Assembly: GCA_025200525.1 (NCBI GenBank)
Contig: CM045768.1
Coordinates: forward strand, 50,414,925-50,478,924
Direction of reading: 5' to 3'
DNA: 64,000 nt
Source of the DNA: Camellia lanceoleosa
Lineage: Eukaryota; Streptophyta; Magnoliopsida; Ericales; Theaceae
The position numbers and the translations under genes are program-made. Positions within the stretch are counted from its first letter, which is position 1. Each line of letters begins with the position of its first letter. The notes under the pieces are model-generated. The model was not told the origin of the DNA and searched no databases. It was given only the letters and a program-made list of their open reading frames with translations. Positions 34,831-44,836 of the stretch are shown in pieces.

Positions 34831-36091
34831 CTTATTTTTATTTTTTTAATTTATAAAAACTTTAATATTAATTTTTTACTAGATTACTCATATAGTAGAC
34901 CAAAAAAAATATGATCTTCAATTAAAAATAAAAACAAAACAAAACATATATTAGTCATAAAATTTTATTTGGCATACTTTTTTTACTAGTTAGTTATATG
35001 AAGTTACATAAGGGATTCAAAAATTACACTAATTAATAAAAATAATACTAAAATGTATAGCTAATTTTTCATTTAAACAGATTATCTATATCAATTTTGT
35101 GTTATACAGGTTTAATAGTTACTCGGCTTATTTAATATTCATATTATCGGGTTATGTCATATGTTGAAAAATATTTAATTTAAATCCTCTAAGTTCATAT
35201 ACAACTCTATTCGAATTATTGTATTGTGTCAAAAAATTTCATCCTTAATTATATAGATTGTGATACTGAGAATTTCTAATTGCATGCAAGAATGAGAGTG
35301 TGAATATTAGATTTTAATCAAAAAAATCATATTAAAAAAAGTTTTTTTCTATTGTTCTTTTGTTTGGATAAAAAATCAAAAATTATTCTCAAATATTTTA
35401 ATTTTTTTAATTCATATTTTATCCAAAATATTAAAAATAATAAAAAATAATAATAATAATGTGAGTCAGCGGCCAAGGCGTACGAGGGTTTTCCATGAAA
35501 TGGGTTCGGGGGAGTTGCCAGCTTTGCGAGTCCGATGCGGCTGTGTTCACGGACAGCTATTTTGTCAGATAAAAAATGTTAAAAAATTTAAAAATTTTAT
35601 GAACAGTTTTACCAAATATTTTATATAAAACTTTTAGTATTACTCTTATCAGATTTTTAGTACTAATCTTTTAATGCCACGTGTTTTCACCGACTTTTTT
35701 ACTTTTATTAATTGGTTTACGTTAACAAAACCGTGATCTCACCGACCTCGGTTGTTGCTTGCTTGACACGTGCCTTTTTATTTTTTGTAAAATTTTTAAA
35801 TCATGGCAAGTAGTTTACCAATATATTGGTACATGTTAAATCTAATGTAATAGTTTCTTGCTTCATTTCATTTTTTATTAAAAACATTTATCTTTATGCT
35901 TGCAATTATTGACAAGTCATTTTAGATTTTTTTTTTTAATATTTAAATTGTGTTTGTAAATTATTTTTCATATGATTATAATTAAATTGATAGATTAAAG
36001 ATGAAAATATAGTAATTTTGAAGGGGAATTTTTTTTTTTTTTTTTAGAATTTTCATACAATGAAATTATTGGTATGGAAAATTTTAAGGTT
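34831..36091. other. AT-rich intergenic DNA with a small GC-rich island
   Basis: No gene seen. A GC-rich block at about 35461-35560 (GTGAGTCAGCGGCCAAGGCG through GATGCGGCTGTGTTCACGG) stands out. Two G-box-like CACGTG cores occur at about 35688 and 35766. A T tract lies near 36032-36048. Confidence 0.5.
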
Positions 36092-36560
36092 GTGTTTGGT
36101 AGAGTTTTGTAATTATGATTTGAGAGTATGAGTTGTATTTTGAGTTTGTGAGGTTTGGAATTATGATTTGAATGTGAAAAATTTGTTTGGTGAGAGTTTT
36201 GAAAAGAGTTTTGAAATAAGTGGTGAATATTTGATGTGACATTTGATATTTGATACAAAAACTTACAACTCATAACTAAACATACAACTCAAAATTATTT
36301 TAAAGCACATAAATTTTTTAAAAAAATTCAGAAAATATTTTTTTCGAATATATAAAAATTAACATATCAATTGCAAAAAAAAAAAAAAAAAATCATTATT
36401 CCGATCAACTGGCCAGACGACTGATTAAGCCAAGTTTTGAAAAAAAAAATTGAAAAATACACTCTGTTTGACATAGTTTTCTGCAGAGTTGTAAAAAATT
36501 AATTCCACAACTCTATCCAAACATCATCCTCAAACCATCAAGTAGAAAATTAGTTTAAAA
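36092..36560. mobile_element. MITE-like fold-back element
   Basis: Begins GGTTGTGTTTGGTAGAG and ends near ATAACCAAGCAGAGC, a partial inverted repeat. The left 120 bp (AATTATGATTTGAGAGTATG, GAGTTGTATTTTGAGT) match the inverted right end of the region at 25840-26912. A poly-A tract lies at 36374-36392. TSD not resolved. Confidence 0.5.
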
Positions 36561-37301
36561 ACATAACCAAGCAGAGCATAAATAATTACTCTTACATTGT
36601 TATTTTAAATATATCATGATTCTTTCATACATAAAGTTAAGCTTTCAAATTTAAATTTGAGTCCTTCTCTCTTATTAAATAGTGATAAACGATGGACAAG
36701 GATGGTTGATTGAGATACCAATTCAGGAATTCTATAAATTTCTCATTAGCTCCATGCAATTCAAGTATTTATGAGTGAAGTGAGCATTTTAGCACTCCAA
36801 AAATATATATAATTTTAATTTGGCCCTCTTAAACTTTGCAATAACCTTATTAGCCCATGTAATTTGGATTATTTATAAATAAAAAAAGGGGTCAACATTT
36901 TAACCTTTTAAATCTATATAAATTGTACTTTGGCCTGTCCAAAATCTAATAGCTTTACTTTGGCCTCAAATTTGAATGACTTCAAAGTGTGTCACAATTA
37001 GTGACAAAATGATTTTCATTTCAAATCGTTAAATTCAATCACAACCTTAATGTATTTTTGAAGTAACAATTTGGTTACAATTATCACTTGTCTTGCTAAA
37101 ATGCTTTCACTTTCAAAATTACCAGCCTTTCTCACATTTTCTAGTTTTGGTTCAACTCGCACTTTATATATTAATTATTGTAAAAACTTTAAAATATTGA
37201 ATTATAAAGTGCTTATTTTTGACATATAATTACTAAAATCAATGACTCTATAAATAAATTAACAGAGTTACAACTACAAATGATGCTTCAGTTTCTAAGG
37301 T
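36561..37301. other. Intergenic DNA
   Basis: AT-rich, no gene or recognisable element. Ends at the left LTR of gypsy element B. Confidence 0.5.
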
Positions 37302-38176
37302 TGAGAGGGTAATTTATACTAAATTGGGCCGAGGTAAGCCCAAATGAGAAAGGTAGCTTGTACACCGGTCAGGGGAGTGTTGCGGTAGTTCGGTTGTCAG
37401 ACTTACATGATGTAGCCCGGTTTCTATTCAGTGTCCCAACCAGAGTATGAGAGCAACTTCTTCGTATCAGTTAATTCGGTTAGTCACTCCTACGGGTAGT
37501 CCGGTCTTGGCATACGAAACCGGAGTAGGAGTGAGGTAATGGAGACCCAAATTAAAAATCAGTTCGTCTATATTTGCCAGATTATTACAGCAGTGGGTAG
37601 TTCGAACGTCATTGATTTCTTCGGTCGTAGCATGTGGGAAACCGAGGTAATCTATGACTCAATGTAGTTCGGTTTAACTCCCTTATGTTTAGCTCGGCCT
37701 AAGCATGGGATTGCCGAGGTAAGGGAGAGAAGTAAGGACCGGATTAATGGTTACTCCGGTCATTTGGAGTTCGGCTGTAGAAAGACCATCTCACTTGGTT
37801 TAAGCAGTGAGGAGGGTGTTGGAGGATAAGCATTATCTTCCAAGAGTTTGAATCCTAGGGGGACTCTATGCTAGGAGGAGTAATCCTAGAAGGACTCTAC
37901 ACTTGGACGAGTAAGAGTCCTACCAGGATTGTGCCACGCGAAACTTATATAAGCTCACCAATATCACATTTGGAGAGGTAATACAATTTTGCTCCCTGAC
38001 TACATTGAGCTTTTGCCTTCTTGTCTTGTTTACTGACTTAGGCATCGGAGAGGTTTCCGGCACACCCTCGCCGGCCAGCTCACGATTGTGTTTTCAGGTG
38101 GTGGAACGACGACGTATAGAGGAACGCAGACTTGATCAACAGGATTATACGAGAAGGTGTATTTCTTTTCCGCACA
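37302..38176 (+). repeat. Gypsy B left LTR (875 bp)
   Basis: Starts TGAGAGGGTAAT and ends TTTTCCGCACA. Short motifs of the type AGTTCGGTT, TAGTCCGGT and AGCTCGGCC recur about ten times. A TATA-like TATATAAGCTCACC (about 37946) lies before the CT-rich leader, as expected for the promoter. An open frame in the last 200 bp (38005-38220) is duplicated in the right LTR and is not considered a gene. Confidence 0.94.
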
Positions 38177-38197
38177 ATTGGCGCCGTCTGTGGGAAG
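38177..38197 (+). promoter_or_regulatory. Gypsy B primer-binding site region
   Basis: ATTGGCGCCGTCTGTGGGAA follows the LTR end immediately. This string is stereotyped at this position in plant Tat-like elements. The tRNA was not assigned. Confidence 0.8.
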
Positions 38198-38242
38198 AAC
38201 AGACAAGAACAACCTCTTGATCAAGCTTTCTCTCAAACATCA

Positions 38243-39961
38243 ATGGCGAACAACGAAGAACTGCCTCAGTCCGCCATTGACGGACAAACTCCGGAAGGAG
38301 GTGCAAGGCGCGAAGGCCTACCTTTAGTCCCTCCCATGGCGAACCTGGAACCACAAAGGCAGAATTCCAGGAGGGATATGAGGGGACGAAGGAGGAATAG
38401 CAGCCCTCATCCCTCTCGTTCGCAAAGCCCAGAAAGACAAAGGCGCAGAGTTGATCCTCGATCGAGGACCGCGTCAGAGAACAAGAGGAGCTGATCCGTA
38501 GGATGGGGGGGGCCATGGAGTCTCTGAAGCGCCAGATGAAAGGAAAAGAAGTGGCGACAGGAGAGGGGCGCAACAAGAAGACGCCCCCTCGCCACTCAGA
38601 GGGTCGTGGTAGGAATTCTACACCCTCTCAACCAGAAGATGGTTTTAGAACAGCGACACGCGATCCAGATCTTCCAGACTCGCCACCTGTGTCCGAGAGG
38701 ACGAGGCCTGAGAGGTCATACACCGAGGGGAGTACCTATTGGCCTTCACATACACACCATACGAGGTCCAGACAGACGGAATTACCTAGGTCGTCCGACC
38801 TGCGATCCATGTTAAAAGAAAATGCGCGATGGAGGGAGGACGCCAGAGCGCGCGATCCCCACAGGGTTCCTGCCTTGCAGCGGTTGGCTCCTCGGACGCA
38901 TGGAAGCATCGAGGTTGGAATGCCAATGCCGCACCTGGCATACGAACCAGCGGATAAGGCATTGGCGAGGCTGCAGACCTCACCATTCGTCCCAGAGATT
39001 GAGAACGCGCCCCTTCCGTCAGGCTTCCTACAACCCAAATTCACGACATATGAAGGGAAGACGGACCCTTACACCCACTTAAGCCACTTTCGCCAGGTTA
39101 TGGTCAGATACCATGAATGAGGCGTTGATGTGTATCCTATTCCCTTCAAGCCTCGGCGACCTAGGCTTGACTTGGTTTGAGAAGCTTCCAGAGGGCAGCA
39201 TAGCCTCCTGGGCGCAATTGGCAGAGGCGTTTGTAACACGGTTCAGAACGAACACGAAGACCCCGGTGGAGATCGACCAGTTACTCTCCATCGACATGGG
39301 CGACAAGGAGACTCTGAGGTCATACAACAGTCGCTACTGGGAGACATTCAACCAGATTGGGGACTGCCCAACCAACCTCGCCATTGCGCAATACAAAAGA
39401 GGCCTTCCAGTCGGGAACAGACTGAGGGACTCTATCACCATGACGCCACCCCTCACCATGGAAGCCCTGATGGAGAGAGTGCATCAGCACATCAGGGTAG
39501 AAGAAGATGGCGCTCGTGCCAAAGCAAAGACTGGCGCGACCATGACACCAGAGAAGAAGACTTCGGCAAAGGTCAATACGGTAGATCGCCGAAACCGAAA
39601 CGGACGGGGCAGGCGAGACAATGACGAAGACCAGGACAAGAGGTGGTTGAGGGTCCGCACCGCCATTACCACAGTGTTCAAAAAGCCGATCTACCGTATA
39701 CTTAGCGAGATTCGAGACGAGCCTTTCGTCAAGTGGCCTGCCAAGTTAGGCGAGGCCCAGAAGGACTATGATGACAGATCCAGATGCACCTACCACAAGG
39801 AAAAGGGGCACCGAACTGAGAACTGTACGCCATTAAGGCAAAGATTCGAAGAGTTGGTGGCGGCGGCCACCGATAAATACATAGAGGGAGGGCGCATTTC
39901 TCAGATCACAACAAACCTAACGGATGCCGACGACGCCCGCCACAAGGCATCATCAACGTGA
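38243..39961 (+). pseudogene. Gypsy B gag
   Basis: Structural polyprotein of the element. Start ATG 38243 (MANNEELPQSAIDG) opens a basic, Arg-rich N-terminus that meets a stop at 38494. The reading continues in a second frame (MESLKRQMKGKEV, then MPMPHLAYEPADKALARLQT and LQPKFTTYEGKTDPYTHLSH) to 39120, and in a third frame (LGDLGLTWFEKLPEGSIASW, LLSIDMGDKETLRSYNSRYW, QYKRGLPVGNRLRDSI) to the stop at 39961. That third part is the Retrotrans_gag core (PF03732). The zinc knuckle CTYHKEKGHRTENC lies at about 39786-39827. Two frameshifts only; otherwise well preserved, with length usual for the lineage. Confidence 0.9.
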
Positions 39962-40080
39962 TCCATGGAGTCTTTGAACCAGAGCAGTATGCGAGCTCAG
40001 AGGTTCAATCAAAAGGCAGAGCACTTGAGAGAGGTGCTAAGTGCCCAACCATCGTCAAAAGGGAGGACAGGCCACAAACA

Positions 40081-40400
40081 TCATGTCCTTTTCGGATAAA
40101 GACTTGGATGAATATATTGCCCACATTAACGATGCCTTGGTCGCACTCTCCGAGTCAAGGATTTTGACGTCAAGCGGATTCTCGATTGACCAAGGTAGCT
40201 CGTGCGAAATCATGTACTCTGAAACTTTCAAGCAACTCAAGTTGCAAGACAATGACTTAGCCCCGCCAGATCTCCTTTGATTGATTCAATTTATGCCGAG
40301 TGGCTATCGGCAAAAATCATCCTTCCAGTATGGGAGTGACGAAGCAAGTGGAGTTCGGTGTTAAAGGTTCCTCCACCTACAACATTATCTTGGGTAACAT
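40081..40400 (+). pseudogene. Gypsy B aspartic protease region
   Basis: FSIDQGSSCEIMYSETFKQL (about 40182-40241) is the retropepsin core, with D-Q-G-S-S at the active site. The frame stops at 40280, and the rest of the domain (about 40300-40400) is readable only after a frame change. Many Tat elements show D-x-G-S-S here. Confidence 0.75.
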
Positions 40401-40749
40401 GGTCAAGATGCCATGCGCTCAGTGGCATCCTCCTACCACCAAGTGATGCGGTTTCCCAACGATACCGGAGTAATTGAAGAAGTATATGGGGACCAGATTA
40501 TGTCCAAGCAGTGCTTCGTCGCAACGAATGGTAGTCGCGCTGCCAAAGGATATGTTCATTCGGTTGAAGAACCAGAGAGTAATGAACTATTCGGATGTTG
40601 GCAAAGCGCCGATCAAAAGCAGTGGAGGACTTGGTAGAAGTCAGAATAGATGAAAAGAACCCGGACAAGTTCTTTCTGCTTGGTTCATCGTTGTCCAGCG
40701 CTGAGAGGCTAGAGGTCTTGGAATTTTTGACCTCTAACATCAAAGTGTT

Positions 40750-41640
40750 CGCCTGGACCCCGTACGACATGCCAGGCATTGATCCCAACTTCATCTCGCC
40801 ACCAACTCAACGTCCACCCATCGCCAAAGGCCATTCAACAAGACTCGCAGATCAAGACTCCACCACGCCGAGATAGTGGCGTAAGAAGTCGGAAACTTGT
40901 TGGAAGCAGGGCAATCGAGAAGTGCACTATCCTGTGGATCTCCAACACCGTAGTGCCAAAGAAGAATGGGAAGTGGCGCGTCTCAAGGTCGACTATAAAT
41001 CACAACAAAGCATGCCCCAAGGATAGCTTCCCCCTACCAAGGATAGATCAGTTGGTGGATCTAACAGCTGGTCACAGCAGGCTAAGCTTCCTTGACGCAT
41101 ATAGAGGCTACCACCAGATAGCCATGCACGAACCAGATCAGGAAGTCACATCCTTCACCACTCCGAGAGGGTTGTACTGCTACAAGGTCATGCCCTTTGG
41201 CCTGAAGAATGCAGGGGCGACGTTTCAGAGAATGGTCACCAAGATGTTTGAGCCATTGTTAGGCAGAACAATGGAGGCTTACATCGACGACATGGTGGTC
41301 AAAAGCAAGGATGCGGATGACCATCTAAGGGACCTAGATGAGATGTTCCAGATCCTGAAGCAACACAAGCTGCGCCTTAACGCTTCTAAGTGCGCATTCG
41401 GTGTAGGGTCTGGCAAGTTTCTGGGTTTCCTGGTGACCAACCGGGGTATCGAGGCAGACCCCTCCCAAATCAAAGCAATTCAAGAGTTAGAGAGGCCTAA
41501 CTCAGTGAAAGAAGTGCAAAGACTCACCCAAGATGGCAAAAGACTTAACCGATTCATCACCGGTCTTGACAGATTAAGGCCCATTCTTTCACCATTAAAA
41601 GCTAAGTTTGAGTGGGACGAAGAATGCGACGAAATCGGAG
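40750..41640 (+). pseudogene. Gypsy B reverse transcriptase
   Basis: From MPGIDPNF (about 40770) the frame shifts once and then stays open from 40779 to 41738. It shows [69 protein letters not shown] and the catalytic box [12 protein letters not shown] (YIDD at 41280-41291), then [15 protein letters not shown] and [11 protein letters not shown]. In place of the usual V-D-Y-x-D-L-N it reads STINHNKA, so a conserved Asp-containing motif is damaged. Ty3/gypsy type. Confidence 0.92.
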
Positions 41641-42340
41641 AGTTTGAAGGAATACATGTCTTCTCCACCACTACTTGTCACCCCAGTCCCTGGAGAAGAA
41701 CTCTTCCTCTACTTAGCAGTCTCTCAAAGACGCAGTAAGTGCAAAGTGTTGGTTCGAAAGGTATGAATCCAACATCTACCTATCTTCTATGTCAAGAAGA
41801 CATTGCCGAGCCGAGACAAGGTACTTGCCTCTAGAGAAGCTAGCACCGCCTTAATGATGGCCTCCAGAAATTGGCGACTACTTTCACGCCCACACCATTG
41901 TCGCCCTCACCTTTTCCACTAAAAGCTTTGTTTGAGAGGGCAAACTTTTTCGGGCGGATTTTGAAGTGGGCAATGGAGTTGGGACAATATGATGTGAAGT
42001 TCCAACCCGAACCGCAAAGAAGGCCCAATCTTTGGCAGACTTCGTCATGAGTTCACCTCGAAGCCACCAAGTCTGCCCAATCGATCTGACTGACACAACC
42101 AAACTAGGGATGGAGATTGACGCCGGAATAGCGCAACCCCTAGTCCAGGTTACTCAGCCGGAGCCCGAGGCAGACCAGAATAAAGAGGGCAAGGAAGAAG
42201 CCAACCTTACTACACCAAGTCAAAACTCACCAGCAACTAAGGACTTGAGCCCATCAGAAGACAAGGGGCAGACTGCAACTATGGACTCTGAAGAAGACAT
42301 TAGCAGCATGGAAGACCCCAAGGCATCGTCCGACCCCTCC
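41641..42340 (+). pseudogene. Gypsy B RT-linked RNase H, decayed, and linker
   Basis: [20 protein letters not shown] (about 41660-41718) begins the RNase H. Later fragments read YLPLEKL (about 41821) and [17 protein letters not shown] (about 41966-42015), which is its usual end. Frames change between these, so it is inactive. An acidic linker (42110-42340) leads to the second RNase H. Confidence 0.75.
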
Positions 42341-42765
42341 ACCTATTGGAATTTGTTCGTTGAGGAGATGTGGAAGCTCTTTGTGGATAGGGCATCCAAT
42401 CGACATGGAGCAGGACTCGGCATAGTCCTCATCTCTCCAGACGGCCTAGTAGTGGAGCAGGCGATCAACCTTGGCTTCCCAGCTTCGAACAATGAAGCGG
42501 AGTACGAAGCGCTTCTTGCAGGACTCAAGTCAGCAGCCTATATGAAGGCCACCGAACTCATGGTCTACAGCGACTCACAGTTGGTGGTAAATCAAATTTC
42601 TGGCGATTACGAAGCAAAGGACGACAGAATGGCTAAGTACCAAGAGCTAGTCAGAGCCGAGATCAAGAAGTTCGAAGTGGTGAGGATAGAACAGATTGGT
42701 AGGGAGGAGAATAGTAGAGCAGATTTAACTAGCAAAGCTACTTCAATGGCAGATACCTCCATCCC
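42341..42765 (+). pseudogene. Gypsy B second RNase H (aRNH, RVT_3-like)
   Basis: [60 protein letters not shown] and RADLTSKA give the four landmark segments of the archaeal/plant-type RNase H (PF13456), a second copy gained by Tat retrotransposons next to the RT-linked one. The catalytic set D (FVDRA), E (NEAEYEAL), D (YSDSQ) and D (ADLTSK) is visible. The frame is shared with the start of integrase (open 42032-43441), so this domain is intact at the sequence level although the polyprotein as a whole is broken. Confidence 0.88.
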
Positions 42766-42959
42766 ACATCCGCTATTGATCGACTATCTGCCCAGACCAA
42801 GTATTGAAGACCCAGAAGCTGACATGGTATGTTGTGCGGAGTTAGGTCCCTCTTGGATGGATCCCATCATACTGTTCCTGAAAGACGGCACTCTACCAGG
42901 AGATAAGAAAGAAGCCAACAGAATAAGAGCCAAGTCGCAACGATTTTGGCTCTCTCCAT

Positions 42960-44091
42960 CCTTAGCACTATACAAAAAGTCGTTTTCAGGACCTTACTTA
43001 AAGTGTGTTCACCCCAGCAAGGTGGAAGCATTCCTGTTCGAAATACATGAGGGTGTATGCGGCAGCCATCAAGGAGGAAGATCATTGGCATACCGAGCTA
43101 TTTCACAAGGATATTGGTGGCCATACATGCAAGCGGATTCGGAGAAGTATGTCAAAAAATGTGAAAAGTGTCAGAAATTTGCGCACCAAATACACCAACC
43201 TGCCAGAGAACTACTACCATTAACTAGCCCATGGCCTTTCGCAATGTGGGGTTTAGACATAGTAGGACCACTTCCAACAGCGCCAGGCAACAGGAAGTTC
43301 TTTCTCGCGGCAACAGACTACTTTACAAAATGGGTGGAAGCAGAAGCCTTGGTATCAATCAAGGAAAAAGATGTAAAGAAGTTTGTTTGGCAGAATATCA
43401 TTACTCGCTTTGGCATTCCAAAAGCAATCGATTTCGCATAACGGCACTCGCTTGATGGCGAATTTTCAGAAGCTTTTGTGAAGAGTACAAGATAGAGTTC
43501 TACAACTCCACACCGGCATATCCCCAAGCAAATGGTGAAGCAGAAGCTTCGAACAAAGTAGTCTTGGATGGACTGAAAAAAAGGCTGGAGAAAGCCAAAG
43601 GCAAGTGGGCAGAAGAGCTCCCTCATGTTTTATGGGTGTACCGCACCACACCTCGACGATCAACAGGAGAAACACCATTCTCCTTAGCTTATGGCATGTA
43701 AGCAGTCATCCCATTAGAAGTTGGCCTTCCTACCATTCGGAGCGAAAACTTTGATCCAGACCTAAATGGGGAAGCCATCGCCTTGGAACTTGACTTGGCA
43801 GAAGAAAGAAGAGACAAGGCATTGGTTCACATTGCCTCCTACCAGCAAGAATTGTCTAGGAAGTATAACAAAACAGTCCATCCAAGGCAGTTCAAGATTG
43901 GCGATTGGGTACTTCGCAAAGTAATGGGCAACACATTGGTCCCAGGAGATGGCAAGTTAGGGCCCAACTGGGAAGGTCCTTACAAAGTGGTCGGATTAGC
44001 GGGCAGAGGGGCATACCATTTGGAAGATAAGGACGGCAAAGCAATTCCTAGGCCATGGAACACTGCCAATCTTAAGTTATTTTACTTTTAG
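42960..44091 (+). pseudogene. Gypsy B integrase
   Basis: The zinc-binding part reads [20 protein letters not shown] and [20 protein letters not shown] (about 43036-43210). The core has [33 protein letters not shown] and FGIPKAI, and then the frame ends at 43441. The next frame reads ISHNGTRL where D-N-G-T-x-F is normal, so the second catalytic Asp is replaced by His as well as frameshifted. [20 protein letters not shown] supplies the catalytic Glu. The C-terminal part, from LDLAEERRDKAL to GPNWEGPYKVV and NLKLFYF, ends at 44091. Well conserved otherwise. Confidence 0.9.
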
Positions 44092-44279
44092 TATGTGTAA
44101 TTTTTCACTTCATCAATAAAACTAATCAATCTTTTTTTAGCATATTTGTTTCTAGTAGAAAGTAACTTTCTGTAAGTTAGTAGCATTGTAACCGTAGTTG
44201 GCCGGATTAAACCAACTATGACACCTCCTAAGCCCAGGATAAGGATCCAGGCTGCAGGACGTTTGGTCGGAATAACCAA

Positions 44280-44660
44280 ACACTATATTCTAGGTTGGCT
44301 GGAAAAACCAACTTAGAGGTTGGCTGGATTAAACCAACACTTTGTACTCTTCAGCCGAAGTAAGTTATATCGGCTGAAGAGTGGTTGGCTGGATTAAACC
44401 AACACTTTGTACTCTTCAGCCGAAGTATGGGCATGGCTGAAGAGTGGTTGGCTGGATTAAACCAACACTTTGTACTCTTCAGCCGAAGTAAGTTATATCT
44501 ATCAAGAGTGGTTATCGGATTAAACCAACACTTTGTACTCTTTAGTCAAGTATGGGCATGGTCAAGAGTGGTTATCGGATTAAACCAACTCTTTGTACTC
44601 TTCAGCCGAAGTAAGTTATATCGGCTGAAGAGTGGTTGGCTAGTAAGTTAGACAGCTAAC
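44280..44660. repeat. Gypsy B tandem hairpin repeats, 60-65 bp per unit
   Basis: TTTGTACTCTT recurs at 44341, 44406, 44470, 44532 and 44592. A full unit holds GGTTGGCTGGATTAAACCAAC and a perfect inverted pair CTCTTCAGCCGA ... TCGGCTGAAGAG, so each unit can form a stem with 12-bp arms. In two units GGCTG is replaced by ATC or GTC and the arms are damaged. The block lies between pol (stop at 44091) and the stop of the convergent antisense gene (44837). Confidence 0.9.
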
Positions 44661-44836
44661 CGAGATCACAGTTGCACAAATAAGTTCATAAAAAAATTCA
44701 CTACAAACTCAAGCATGCAAGTGAAGAACCGGAATAAGAGTTGATAATTTTTCATTGAACAATTAAGGGAGTACAACTGGGAGGCTATAGCCCGGTTACA
44801 AGAAAGTTCAAAACAAAAGAAAAAGTACAAGTTCAA

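Noticed and set aside
38005..38220. 71-codon frame beginning MSFCLLVLFTDLG, also at 48631-48831
   Set aside because: It is the same LTR sequence twice; the shared part is the R/U5 region and the ends differ only because the LTR stops.
44280..44660. CRISPR-like spacing of hairpin repeats
   Set aside because: There are no unique spacers between repeats and the context is a plant retrotransposon; it is a tandem array.
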